A DNA stretch of 64,000 nt from Anaerohabitans sp964387285 (GTDB lineage: Bacteria > Zhuqueibacterota > Zhuqueibacteria > Residuimicrobiales > Residuimicrobiaceae). Positions 9,299-18,495 of the stretch are shown here, one piece after another. The notes beneath the pieces were generated by a model, which did no database searches, was not told the DNA's origin, and was given only the letters and a program-made list of their open reading frames with translations. The position numbers were made by a program, and so were the translations under genes. The stretch's first letter is position 1, and every line of letters starts with the position of its first letter. The stretch lies in contig CAYLWO010000003.1 in NCBI GenBank assembly GCA_964387285.1, positions 102,449 through 166,448 of the forward strand, written 5' to 3'.

Positions 9299-10819
9299 AT
9301 GATAAGCAATTTTAAATGGTCTATGGTAAAGCGATTTTTGTTTTTTGTAATTGCCCTGAATGTTCTCTCCTGCAGTAAAAAAACGGATGTTGTCGAGCCC
9401 AGGGAAAAAATACTGGCCAAGATCGGGAGCGCGACCATCTCTGTTGATGAATTTATTCGCCGTGCAGAATATACCGTGCGTCCTCCGTACTGCCGGGGAA
9501 ATCAGAATCTCGATAAAAAAATCGTCATGAATTCGTTGATCGCGGAAAAGCTTTTTTCCATTGAAGCCGGCGACACCAACAGCTTTATCCAATCAGATCG
9601 GGTGCAACGCCATTTGCAGGGCAGGAAAGAGCAAAACATGCGTCAATTGCTCTATGAACAGGAAGCGCGCAACAAGGCGGTCATCGATACGGCTCAGGCC
9701 GTCAAAACCGCCAGGGTGGCGGGAAGAAAATACAGAATCTTTTATTTTAGCGCATCGGACAGCGCCAGAATGGAACATATTAAGGATGAGATCCTTGCCA
9801 CCGGCGCCTTTGAAAGCGTTTATTTTAAAGTCACGGGACTGGACACCCTGCCGCAACGGGAGGTCGAGTGGTCAAAACAGGAGCACGACAAAATACTGGA
9901 TTCGCTTTTTTCCGCGCCTTTACAAAAAAATCAAGTGGTCGGTCCCATCAAGATCAGCAATCAGCAATATATGTTGATCAAGGTAAACGGCTGGATTGAC
10001 CGTCCGGCCATTACCCAGTCCATGTCCCAGGAAAGGTGGCGCAATATTACGGACGAATTTACCGAACGCGCCTCGACAAAATTGTATGATGATTTCATCC
10101 GTAAGGTTATGAAATCTAAAAAGATCGAATTTAATCCGAGCACCATGTACAAGATCATTGATTTGATGGGCCCCAGGTATTTTAAAACCGCTGAGGAAAA
10201 GGCCAGAATACAAGAGCAGTCCCTGGAAAAGCAGGTGGACGACCGTAGCGAGAATGCCGAGCTGGCAAAAGCCATGGAGCAGTTATATGATGAACCCTTT
10301 TTCAAGGTTGACAACCAGGTGTGGACTGTCAAAATGTTCACCGATGAGTTGATGGTGCATCCGCTGGTTTTTCGCGAACAAAAATTTCCAAAGCAGGAAT
10401 TTGGCAAGCAGCTGCAACTCGCCATCATGGATATGGTTCGGGATCGATTTTTGGCCGAAATCGCCTATGAGCGCGGCTATGATCGGATTAACGTAGTGCA
10501 ACGCAATGTCAATATGTTCAAGGACAACATCAATTACCAATATCAAAAAACCAGATACTTGCATGGCGTGGTGCCGGACACGGTCGCTGAAATGAATTAT
10601 ATCCCGCTGATCGAAAAATATCTCAATCCCTATGTGGATTCGTTACAACGAAAATATTCGGATCAAATCTATGTGGATGTTGCGGCGTTTAACGAAATTC
10701 GACTCACTCGCATCGATCTCAGCGTGACTCAGGAAAACGTGCCGTTCCCGCAAATGGTGCCGTCCTTCCCATTGGTCACGACCGACAACGCACTGGATTA
10801 CGGCCATAAAATGAAATAG
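9299..10819 (+). CDS. SurA/PrsA-like peptidyl-prolyl isomerase lipoprotein
   Basis: A 506-residue protein with an N-terminal signal and lipobox (NVLSC), so probably an outer-membrane or periplasmic lipoprotein. ATG 9299 is close behind GGAAG; ATG 9323 is an alternative start. After the lipobox comes a SurA-N-like helical segment (ILAKIGSATISVDEFIRRAEY, then a stretch reaching MNSLIAEKLF). A degenerate parvulin-type domain follows at about residues 140-240, with the characteristic LQKNQVVGPIKISNQQYMLIKV strand pattern. The C-terminal half is helical and unassigned. Family role: folding chaperone or isomerase for exported proteins. The neighbouring genes encode secreted enzymes, which fits a chaperone for them, but that link is inference. 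Confidence 0.65.
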   Translation: MISNFKWSMVKRFLFFVIALNVLSCSKKTDVVEPREKILAKIGSATISVDEFIRRAEYTVRPPYCRGNQNLDKKIVMNSLIAEKLFSIEAGDTNSFIQSDRVQRHLQGRKEQNMRQLLYEQEARNKAVIDTAQAVKTARVAGRKYRIFYFSASDSARMEHIKDEILATGAFESVYFKVTGLDTLPQREVEWSKQEHDKILDSLFSAPLQKNQVVGPIKISNQQYMLIKVNGWIDRPAITQSMSQERWRNITDEFTERASTKLYDDFIRKVMKSKKIEFNPSTMYKIIDLMGPRYFKTAEEKARIQEQSLEKQVDDRSENAELAKAMEQLYDEPFFKVDNQVWTVKMFTDELMVHPLVFREQKFPKQEFGKQLQLAIMDMVRDRFLAEIAYERGYDRINVVQRNVNMFKDNINYQYQKTRYLHGVVPDTVAEMNYIPLIEKYLNPYVDSLQRKYSDQIYVDVAAFNEIRLTRIDLSVTQENVPFPQMVPSFPLVTTDNALDYGHKMK

Positions 10820-10863
10820 CCTGTGTATTGCGCATAAATCCTTTCAAATTTCAAGGGATGATT

Positions 10864-13290
10864 ATGAAACGTCTCTTTTCCCTGTTCCTTTGTTTACCAA
10901 CGTTGTTCACTTGTTCGAGTTTCGGCGGCAAGATCACACTGCAATCAGATGCGTTGCAGCTTTCTTTAAATGCGCAAGGCCAGGTGGTTGCGCTGCGCGA
11001 TCCAGCCGCCGGCATCAACTATCTTGCCAAGAATCACCCTGCGCCTTTGTTATCCGTTCGTGTGCACGGGCAAGTTCTGCAACCGGATCGGGTTCGCCGG
11101 CATAAAGATCAGCTGATTCTTGATTTTGAAAAAGTCACGACCATTTTCATCCGTACGATCGAACACGACCGTTATATCACTTTTGCGGTTGATTCGGCGA
11201 CAAATGCAGAACAGATTGAATTAGTCATCTGGGGTCCCTATCCGACTACTCTTGGCGAGGTTGTCGGTGAAACCGTAGGCGTGGTGCAAGGCAAGGAATA
11301 CGCCCTCGCGATTCAGGCTCTTAATCCCAAAACCATCGGTGGTTATCCCTGGAACGATAACGATTGTATGCCGCAGATCGATATCTTTGACCAGAAGGAT
11401 CTGTCGGATATGAAGGAAGATGGCAAGCGTTATGTGCTGTATCGCGTGGAGGCGGCCAAACCGGACAGCTTTGGCAGCACGCTACAGGCTTATTGCCGCA
11501 ATCGCAACAGTGAGCGCATGATCCAAAATTTGGACCACGAACAATATCTGGCTTCGGCCTATGCTGACGGCGGCATCATCGGTTCCCGGATTGCGCTTTT
11601 TGGCTGTACGGTAAAGGATGTCCTGCCGACCCTAGCCGCTATTGAAATCAATGAAAATTTGCCCCATCCGCAGATCGATGGACAATGGGGTAAAACAGCC
11701 CCGACTGCTTCTGCCGCCTATCTGATAATGGAATTTGGCGAACAAAATATTGAACAGGCGCTGGCCATTACTAAAAAAGCCGGTCTGCGCTATCTCTACC
11801 ATCCCGAGCCTTTTGAAACCTGGGGGCATTTTGTTCTGCGGAAAAACATGTTCCCGAACGGAGTGGCCGGCCTGCGGCGTTGTGTTCAGGCGGCCGAGCA
11901 AGCCGGAATCATGCTTGGCGTACATACTCTGTCCAATTTTATTACTCCGAATGATTCCTATGTGACGCCGGTTCCTGATAAAAGATTGGCCAAAATAGGC
12001 GCAACACAATTGGAAAACGACATTGATGCACAACAAACCGATATCCCGGTTCACTCGCCCGAACTGTTCAAACCGTCCAAAGGCGACAATCTCAAAACGG
12101 TTGTGATCGATGATGAATTGGTGCAATATGCCAGGGTCAGTGAGCAAGCACCCTGGACGTTACTGCAGTGCAAGAGGGGCGCCTTCGCTACGCGTCCAGG
12201 CGCGCATTTAAAGGCTGCGGCTGTAGCCAAATTGGCAGATCACGGCTACAAGGTGTTTCTAAGCAACGCAGAGTTATCCATCGAGATGGCGGAACGTATT
12301 GCTGATCTCTTTAACGCCACGGGCTTGAGACAAATTTCCTTTGACGGATTGGAAGGCAATCGCTCCACCGCCATGGGCAACTATGGAGAAATTTTATTTA
12401 CCACAGCCTGGTACGACAGGCTGGATGCAAAAATTCGACAGCATTATATTGCCGATGCCAGCCGCACCACGCACTATTTTTGGCATATCTATACGCGTAT
12501 GAACTGGGGCGAACCCTGGTATGCGGGATTTCGCGAAAGCCAGACCGAATATCGTTTACGGAATCAACCCTATTTCAAGCGCAACCTCATGCCGGCCATG
12601 TTGGGCTGGTTTCAGATGAAACCGGAGACCAGTCTGGAAGACATGGAATGGATGTTGGCGCGCTCTGCGGGTTTTCATGCCGGATTCGGTCTCGTAGTCC
12701 ATGAGGCTGCGCTGCAACAAAATGGCGAGGCGGAGCAGATACTGCAAAGCATTGCGCAATGGGAAAAAGCGCGCATGGCCCTTGCGTTTTCGGAAGAGCA
12801 AAAGTCAAGAATGCAAAATGTGAAAAATGAATTTCATCTGCAAGCGGTGAACGATCATGAATGGCGACTGACGCCGATTCATTCCTACAAGCTGCAGCAT
12901 GAGAATGTCCGCCAACCTGGCGAGCCGCGACAATCGACGCTTACATTTGTCGCTTCCTCTCATCACCAACAGGTCGAATTTCTGCTTACAGCAGACGGCA
13001 GCGGGGCGGAAAACATCGGCCTCGAAATCGATGGTTCTCCTCGCACGCGGCTGCCGGTCACGCTTCGAGATGGACAGGTGCTGCGGTATCGTGGAGGCAA
13101 CAAGGCTATGCTGTTAAGTAAAAACTGGGAAAAATTGCAGGACGTTTCAGTTAATCCTGATCTGTTTAGTCTTGCGCAAGGTGAACACACAGTGTCCATT
13201 TCCTGTGCTTTTAAAAACACCGATGCCGGTCGCGTGAAATTGGAACTCAGAGTCTTGGACAACAGTGAAAAGGCAGCAAGGGGATTATGA
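10864..13290 (+). CDS. Secreted protein with predicted TIM-barrel glycoside-hydrolase-like domain, family not assigned
   Basis: I chose ATG 10864 (808 residues) because the AAGG at 10853 is 7 bases upstream and the signal peptide follows (LFSLFLCLPTLFTC, a possible lipobox). Residues about 20-270 form a beta-rich N-terminal domain. From about 285 on, the order of strands and helices (ASAAYLIMEFG, KAGLRYLYHPEP, AGIMLGVHTLSNF, LRQISFDGLEG) looks like a TIM barrel. Asp494 and Glu497 in FDGLEG are candidate catalytic acids. The last 120 residues (from about 690) resemble a beta-sandwich carbohydrate-binding region. I cannot name the family. Its stop overlaps the start of the DUF4838 gene by 4 bases, so the two are translationally coupled. 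Confidence 0.6.
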   Translation: MKRLFSLFLCLPTLFTCSSFGGKITLQSDALQLSLNAQGQVVALRDPAAGINYLAKNHPAPLLSVRVHGQVLQPDRVRRHKDQLILDFEKVTTIFIRTIEHDRYITFAVDSATNAEQIELVIWGPYPTTLGEVVGETVGVVQGKEYALAIQALNPKTIGGYPWNDNDCMPQIDIFDQKDLSDMKEDGKRYVLYRVEAAKPDSFGSTLQAYCRNRNSERMIQNLDHEQYLASAYADGGIIGSRIALFGCTVKDVLPTLAAIEINENLPHPQIDGQWGKTAPTASAAYLIMEFGEQNIEQALAITKKAGLRYLYHPEPFETWGHFVLRKNMFPNGVAGLRRCVQAAEQAGIMLGVHTLSNFITPNDSYVTPVPDKRLAKIGATQLENDIDAQQTDIPVHSPELFKPSKGDNLKTVVIDDELVQYARVSEQAPWTLLQCKRGAFATRPGAHLKAAAVAKLADHGYKVFLSNAELSIEMAERIADLFNATGLRQISFDGLEGNRSTAMGNYGEILFTTAWYDRLDAKIRQHYIADASRTTHYFWHIYTRMNWGEPWYAGFRESQTEYRLRNQPYFKRNLMPAMLGWFQMKPETSLEDMEWMLARSAGFHAGFGLVVHEAALQQNGEAEQILQSIAQWEKARMALAFSEEQKSRMQNVKNEFHLQAVNDHEWRLTPIHSYKLQHENVRQPGEPRQSTLTFVASSHHQQVEFLLTADGSGAENIGLEIDGSPRTRLPVTLRDGQVLRYRGGNKAMLLSKNWEKLQDVSVNPDLFSLAQGEHTVSISCAFKNTDAGRVKLELRVLDNSEKAARGL

Positions 13291-15563
13291 TGTTTGCCAA
13301 CAGGACGTTTTCAATTCTATATTTATTGACCACTGGCGTCTGCTCGGTTGTTTGTGGAGAAAAGATCACTCTGGTGGAAAATCACGCCTCTGTCTATAGA
13401 ATTGTCAAACCGTTTGCAGCGGATTCGCTGGAAGATCGGGCGGCTGTGGCGTTGCAGAGCTATCTTGCACAGATCAGCGGCGTCACCTTGTCCATCGTCG
13501 ACGACCGGCAGCCGTTTGTTTCGCAGTCCATCCTGATCGGTCACAACAGCCATTTGCTGCGGGCAGGATTCGATCCTGAATCCTTGAATCCCGGCGATGA
13601 CGGTTTCATCATTAAAAGCTGTGGATCGACAGTGATCCTTTATGCAAAATCTTCCCAGGCCGTGCTTTATGCGGTATATGCATTTCTGGAGGATCATCTT
13701 GGTTGCCGTATGTATGCGCCGGATGCGATTAAAATTCCCCGTCAAGAACAGCTTTCGTTTGATGAAATCGACGACCGACAGGCGCCCTTTTTTACCTGGC
13801 GGGAAACTCTGCACTACTTTCCCTATACCAGCCAGGTCTATTGCGACTGGCATAAATTGCAGAACCGCCGGTCATCCAGAGAAAAGTGGGGCATGTGGGT
13901 GCATACCTTCGACCGGCTGGTTCCGGCGGAAAAATATTTTACGCAACATCCCGAATATTTCAGCGAGATCAACGGCATTCGTTATCGCGACGGTCAGCTT
14001 TGCCTCACCAATCCGGATGTGCTGAATACGGTCATCGAGAATTTGCGTGGAATGATCAAGGAAAAGCCGGATGCGCTTTACTGGTCGGTTTCACAAAATG
14101 ACAATTATAACTATTGCACCTGCCCGACGTGCCGAGCGCAGGATGAAAAACACGGTTCCCACAGCGGGTCTTTATTGAGCTTTGTCAACCAGGTGGCAGC
14201 CAGTTTTCCCGACAAGATCATTTCTACTCTGGCCTATCAATACACCCGCCAGGCGCCCCAGGATTTGCGGCCGCTAAAAAACGTCAATATCATGTTCTGC
14301 TCCATTGAATGCAATCGCAGCAAACCGTTGGCCAGTGATCCGGGAGAGGCGGCGTTTCGCAGGGATTTGGAGGATTGGGGCGCGTTGACCTCCAACATCA
14401 TTGTCTGGGATTATGTCGTGCAGTTTCGCAATCTTTTGGATCCGTTTCCCAATTTACACGTGCTGCAACCCAATCTGCAATACTTTCGTGATCACAACTG
14501 TCGCCTGATGTTTCAGCAGGGGAGCGGCTACAATATCAGCGAGATGCATGAACTGCGCACCTATCTCATTGCCAAACTGCTGTGGAATCCGGATATTGAT
14601 ATCGAGAAAGTGAAACGGGATTTTCTCGAAGGATATTATGGCGCTGCCGGACGATATATCGGCGATTATCTTGATCTGTTGCACAAAAGCCTGATCGCCT
14701 CGGACGCCAAACTGGATATTTATGGTTATCCGTTTGACGCCATCCATACCTATCTTACGCCTGAATTGCTGAGCTCTTATCAAACCTGTTTTGCGCAAGC
14801 GAGAAAAGCGGTGCAAAAAGACTCGCTTTTGTTGGCCCGGGTGGAACGGGCGGAATTGGCCGTCGAGTTTGCTGTTCTGGACATCTCTTTGCATGATATC
14901 AACAGCGAGCTTGCCTTTGTTCAGCAAAAGGCGGGAAAACGAATTCCGAATCAGGGCATGCTTCGACGCCTGGAAGAGTTTGTCCAAGCTTGTTCGCGAC
15001 ACGGCATTGAGCGTTTGGAAGAACACGGTTACTCGCCGCTAGAATTTCAAAAAAATATTCTGGCCATGGTCGCCAAAGCGACCAATCCTAACAAAGCGCA
15101 TGGGAAACCGGTCCGGCTTTTGACTGCCTGCAGTGAAAAGTATCCGGCCGGCGGTGGGCCGGCATTAACTGACGGCAAATACGGCCAGGTGGATTATCAC
15201 TATAACTGGCTCGGATTCGAAAATGCGCATCTCGAGGCAGTAATCGATTTGCAGAAGGAAACCGAAATTCAGGAAATCAGCGCTGATTTTTTACAGCACG
15301 ATTTGGACTGGGTTTTTCTGCCGCTGGTAGTTGAATATGCCGTTTCCAGCGATGGAAAAAAGTTTAGTAAGGTTGGTCGCCTGGAGCACGCTGTTCAGCC
15401 CACCGGCGCTAAACGATTTTTGCACTCTTTTACTCAGCCGCTGGTTGGAATAAAAGCCCGCTACGTCAAGATACTTGCGGAATCGGTCAAGTTGTGTCCT
15501 GCCTGGCATCGCGGCTCTGGCCAGCCGGCGTGGATTTTTATTGATGAAGTGATTGTACGATAA
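13287..15563 (+). CDS. DUF4838 (GH20/GH67-like) secreted protein with discoidin-like C-terminus
   Basis: A 758-residue protein starting at ATGATG that overlaps the preceding stop (either ATG is possible). It has a signal peptide and then an alpha-glucuronidase/hexosaminidase-type N-terminal domain (about 25-170; residues 65-155 include LIGHNSHLL and AVYAFLEDHLGCRMYAPD). A DUF4838 core follows at about 170-470: FTWRETLHYF, the motif WSVSQNDNYNYC and the Cys triad 277/279/282 (CTCPTC). The C-terminal 140 residues (YPAGGGPALTDGKYG to WIFIDEVIV) look like an F5/8-type sugar-binding domain. DUF4838 proteins occur in polysaccharide-utilisation loci. Catalytic activity of this one is not established. 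Coupled to the upstream TIM-barrel gene. Confidence 0.75.
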   Translation: MMFANRTFSILYLLTTGVCSVVCGEKITLVENHASVYRIVKPFAADSLEDRAAVALQSYLAQISGVTLSIVDDRQPFVSQSILIGHNSHLLRAGFDPESLNPGDDGFIIKSCGSTVILYAKSSQAVLYAVYAFLEDHLGCRMYAPDAIKIPRQEQLSFDEIDDRQAPFFTWRETLHYFPYTSQVYCDWHKLQNRRSSREKWGMWVHTFDRLVPAEKYFTQHPEYFSEINGIRYRDGQLCLTNPDVLNTVIENLRGMIKEKPDALYWSVSQNDNYNYCTCPTCRAQDEKHGSHSGSLLSFVNQVAASFPDKIISTLAYQYTRQAPQDLRPLKNVNIMFCSIECNRSKPLASDPGEAAFRRDLEDWGALTSNIIVWDYVVQFRNLLDPFPNLHVLQPNLQYFRDHNCRLMFQQGSGYNISEMHELRTYLIAKLLWNPDIDIEKVKRDFLEGYYGAAGRYIGDYLDLLHKSLIASDAKLDIYGYPFDAIHTYLTPELLSSYQTCFAQARKAVQKDSLLLARVERAELAVEFAVLDISLHDINSELAFVQQKAGKRIPNQGMLRRLEEFVQACSRHGIERLEEHGYSPLEFQKNILAMVAKATNPNKAHGKPVRLLTACSEKYPAGGGPALTDGKYGQVDYHYNWLGFENAHLEAVIDLQKETEIQEISADFLQHDLDWVFLPLVVEYAVSSDGKKFSKVGRLEHAVQPTGAKRFLHSFTQPLVGIKARYVKILAESVKLCPAWHRGSGQPAWIFIDEVIVR

Positions 15564-15685
15564 TGTAATCGCTCCATTCAGATAATATAAAAACCATGTC
15601 ATTGCGAGCGGAGGCACAATCGCTGACAAAGGGAAGAGCTGCGCTGGAGTGAAGCAATCCTCTTATACAGCAAGAGATGTTATTA
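15562..15685. repeat. Dispersed repeat, family A, copy 2, with adjoining short repeat
   Basis: Bases 15588-15685 match 9143-9238 (CATGTCATTGCGA, GGAGTGAAGCAAT, GTTATTA in the same order). The 20 bases just before it (15562-15581, containing AATCGCTCCATTCAG) recur at 17491-17510 with one mismatch. The element fills most of the gap between the DUF4838 and GH29 genes. Confidence 0.7.
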
Positions 15686-15708
15686 AATTCAAAAAATGGG
15701 TGACTAAC

Positions 15709-15737
15709 CCCGGGGTCGCGTTTTTTGCGACCCCGGG
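15709..15737 (+). repeat. Strong GC-rich hairpin
   Basis: A perfect 11-base stem (CCCGGGGTCGC / GCGACCCCGGG) with a GTTTTTT loop. There is no T-run after it, so it may be an mRNA-stabilising or attenuating hairpin, or another repeat, rather than a classical terminator. It stands 66 bases before the GH29 start. Confidence 0.6.
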
Positions 15738-15802
15738 TGTTCCATAGCTCTCTATTTGTGGGACAGCGATTCTTTCTCAAATATTCAAATAAGGATAATG
15801 TC

Positions 15803-17290
15803 ATGTTTAAAGAAATGCTGCTTCTTTTTACCTCTGTCCTGATCTGTGCTGCCGTCGCACAGCATGAGGAGCAAAAATATTTTCCTGATCCGAATCCGGT
15901 TGTTCAGAAAAGAATTCAGGAATGGCAAAACCTGAAATTCGGATTGCTCATGCACTGGGGCGGTTATAGTCAATGGGGCATTGTCGAATCCTGGTCCCTG
16001 TGTCCCGAGGATTACGGCTGGTGCGAACGCAAGATGGGCGCCAACAGCCGCGACTATTTTTCCTATAAAAAAGAGTATGAAAATTTGAAACTCACCTTTA
16101 ATCCCATCAATTTCGATCCGAAAAAGTGGGCGCAGGCTGCCAAACAGGCCGGTATGCGCTATGTGGTCTTTACCACCAAACATCACGACGGATTTTGCAT
16201 GTACGACACGAAGCAAACCGATTACAAAATTACCGATCAAGACTGCCCGTTTCACAGCCATGAGAACGCCGATGTGACCAAAGCCATTTTTAACGCCTTC
16301 CGTGAACAGGGAATGTGGACCGGCGCCTATTTCTCCAAGCCGGACTGGCATTGCGAGAACTATTGGCATCCCTATTATCCGCCGCTGGATCGCAATGTGA
16401 ATTACGATCCTCTGGAATATCCCGAACGCTGGGAGAAGTATGTGCAGTTCACCCACAACCAGATCATGGAATTGATGAGCAACTATGGCAAAGTGGATAT
16501 TCTGTGGTTGGACGGCGGTTGGGTGGCGAAACTGTCCAGGGAAGAGGTGCAGAATTATTGGAAAAAAGAAGTTGAAACAACGGCATCCGGTTTTATCAAA
16601 TCCCGCATTGTGAATCAGGACATTCGCATGGACGAACTGGTGGCCAAAGCGCGCGCCAAACAACCCGAGTTGATTGTAGTGGACCGCGCGGTGCCGGGAG
16701 TGAACCAGAATTATCTGACTCCGGAAAACCGCGTGCCGGAAAAAATGCTGCCTTATCCCTGGGAGTCCTGTATCATTATGGGCGGCGGCTGGGGCTGGGT
16801 GCCGAATCCGAAATTCATGAGCAGCCGCGAGCTGGTGCACATGCTGGTGGACATTGTGGCCAAGGGCGGCAATTTGCTGCTCAATCTGGGTCCGGCGCCG
16901 GACGGCAGCTGGCCTGAAGAAGCCTATGTCCGGCTGCAGAACATCGGCGAGTGGATGAAAGTTAACAGCAAAGCGATTTACGATTCCCGTCCCATTGCAC
17001 CGTACAAGGAAGAACAGATTTGTCTGACCAAAAAACCTGACGGCAAGGTGTACGCCATTTATCTGGCAAAGGATGGCGAGAACGTGATGCCGGCAGAAAT
17101 GCATCTGAAATCTTTGCAATTGCAAAACGGCGCTGTGCTCAGGTTATTGGGTTATGCTAAACCGCTGCAATGGAAAAAAGCGGACCAGGGATTCACTGTA
17201 TACCTGCCTAAATCTGTTTGCGCTGCGCCGCCGTGCCAGTATGCGTGGACCATAGAGATCTCGGGAGTAAAAGACCTCACAGGTCTGTGA
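15803..17290 (+). CDS. GH29 alpha-L-fucosidase
   Basis: A 495-residue secreted protein. ATG 15803 has AAGGA 7 bases upstream and opens a signal peptide (MLLLFTSVLICAAVAQ). The GH29 catalytic barrel is clear: FGLLMHWGGYSQWG near the start, the strand YVVFTTKHHDGFCMY, and the nucleophile Asp237 in VDILWLDGGW. Further hallmarks are NLLLNLGPAPDG and EWMKVNSKAIYDSRP, before a small C-terminal beta domain. It removes terminal alpha-L-fucose from glycans. Length is normal for the family. Odd point: the last codons (KDLTGL and stop) lie inside a palindromic repeat that recurs inverted at 23039-23053, so the C-terminal tail seems to be repeat-derived. Confidence 0.95.
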   Translation: MFKEMLLLFTSVLICAAVAQHEEQKYFPDPNPVVQKRIQEWQNLKFGLLMHWGGYSQWGIVESWSLCPEDYGWCERKMGANSRDYFSYKKEYENLKLTFNPINFDPKKWAQAAKQAGMRYVVFTTKHHDGFCMYDTKQTDYKITDQDCPFHSHENADVTKAIFNAFREQGMWTGAYFSKPDWHCENYWHPYYPPLDRNVNYDPLEYPERWEKYVQFTHNQIMELMSNYGKVDILWLDGGWVAKLSREEVQNYWKKEVETTASGFIKSRIVNQDIRMDELVAKARAKQPELIVVDRAVPGVNQNYLTPENRVPEKMLPYPWESCIIMGGGWGWVPNPKFMSSRELVHMLVDIVAKGGNLLLNLGPAPDGSWPEEAYVRLQNIGEWMKVNSKAIYDSRPIAPYKEEQICLTKKPDGKVYAIYLAKDGENVMPAEMHLKSLQLQNGAVLRLLGYAKPLQWKKADQGFTVYLPKSVCAAPPCQYAWTIEISGVKDLTGL

Positions 17291-17291
17291 G
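17272..17291. repeat. GACCTCACAGGTC palindromic repeat overlapping a stop codon
   Basis: AGACCTCACAGGTCT (17272-17286) is the exact reverse complement of 23039-23053. It covers the last five codons of the fucosidase gene. Confidence 0.7.
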
Positions 17292-17343
17292 ATTTATCCT
17301 GATTATTCCTTAATTTGAACGATATGTGCTCAAAAAATAAACG

Positions 17344-17510
17344 TGAGGTTATCCAAAAAGCAAGTTTAGCAAATAGTTTCGGTTTTTACCGGAATTTTCT
17401 CCGCTTAAAGTAGGCGGAACCAAGTGCCAATTAAAAAATATTAGGTTACGTATTGTTCGTATAGCAAACTTTTGGGACAACCTCAAGGAAAATGCAATCG
17501 CTCCATTCAG
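17344..17510. repeat. Dispersed repeat, family B, copy 1, within a gene-free gap
   Basis: The 308-base gap (17291-17598) holds no gene. From 17381 it matches 48490-48640: TTTCTCCGC..AAAG..GCGGAAC hairpin, then AATTAAAAAATATTAGGTTA, then ATAGC(A/G)AACTTTT and GACAACC.CAAGG. A third, shorter copy is at 34902-34946. The end (17491-17510) repeats 15562-15581. Confidence 0.7.
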
Positions 17511-17598
17511 GTACTTGCCGGTTTTTTAAATTATGAACTGTCACTGGATTTAGTCTGAATTACTCTTCACAGCATAATTTTTATAGGAGGACAAAGCA

Positions 17599-18312
17599 AT
17601 GCATCGTTTTTCACGACTTTCTATCCTGCCTGTGGTTGTCGCTGTTGGTGCGGTGTTGCTTACACAATGCGGCTCATCCAACAAGTTGCACAATTACCAG
17701 TTCAACGAACGCACCATTGCCACGCAAATGCTGACGCCGCCGGCTCCTATTGTATTCTCTGATTCCTTTATCTGGATCGACAAGGACGATCCCATCGGTT
17801 CGGTTCTCCGCATCGGCACGACCATCGCCAAAGAAATCGAGGCAAGCAAGGTGCGGGCGCGCCTGGACAGCGCCATGCAGCAGGTGGACATTCCGCTGCT
17901 GGTAGAGGACATGGTTGCGGAAAAAGGCGCCAAAGTGTTGCGTTGTCAAAATATCGCTGAACCGAAAAAGGCGGATTTTCTTTTAGACATTGACATCAAA
18001 AAATACGGCATTGAAGCAGAATCGTGGTTTGCCACAACTCGCTTCCGCATGGAGATTGAGGTAACTTTGGTCGACAATGCCGCCACAGCGCGAATCTGGA
18101 AGAAAAAAGTCAAAGAGAACCTGAAGATTGCGCCCACGATTTTCGGCCTCGGTCAGTCGATCAACAATGTGGTCACAGCCGCGGCACTGGCCAACCTGTC
18201 TGTAGATGAAATCGCCGCAGGATTGCGATCGCTGGCAGAAACCGCCGCTGACCGGATTGTCAAAAAGCTGCAGCAGGATTTGTACAAAGCCAATGAGAAA
18301 ATCAGGGATTGA
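17599..18312 (+). CDS. Lipoprotein of unknown function
   Basis: A 237-residue protein with a strong AGGAGG site 9 bases before ATG 17599, and a signal peptide ending in a lipobox (LLTQC). The mature part starts with a Ser/Asn linker, then a mixed alpha/beta domain. In it, FIWIDKDDPIGSVLRIG is followed by a helix rich in charged residues (EIEASKVRARLDSAMQQ) and a strand pattern KADFLLDIDIKKYGIEAES. This resembles envelope lipoproteins that oligomerise at the outer membrane, but I do not recognise a family. A 308-base repeat-filled gap precedes it, and the next gene starts 183 bases downstream, so it may be transcribed alone. Confidence 0.7.
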   Translation: MHRFSRLSILPVVVAVGAVLLTQCGSSNKLHNYQFNERTIATQMLTPPAPIVFSDSFIWIDKDDPIGSVLRIGTTIAKEIEASKVRARLDSAMQQVDIPLLVEDMVAEKGAKVLRCQNIAEPKKADFLLDIDIKKYGIEAESWFATTRFRMEIEVTLVDNAATARIWKKKVKENLKIAPTIFGLGQSINNVVTAAALANLSVDEIAAGLRSLAETAADRIVKKLQQDLYKANEKIRD

Positions 18313-18495
18313 CCTCACAAGAACTCGAGTCCTATTCTGAGATCATAATTTGGATTTTTCACCCGCCAAAATTCGGAGGAATGACAAACCAACCGGACTT
18401 TGCGCAGCTGTACTGGAGGTATAAATTCCATACCGACTTTGCGGAGACCTGGCCGGTGCGATCCAGGAGAGCAATTCGAGTATATGAGGATAATG

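Noticed and set aside
15709..15737. The GC-rich hairpin as a classical terminator
   Set aside because: The T-run is in the loop, not after the stem, so it does not fit a Rho-independent terminator.
15785..17125. A 446-codon minus-strand frame opposite the fucosidase gene
   Set aside because: It is antisense to a clear GH29 enzyme, rich in His and Arg as antisense frames are, and has no family signature.
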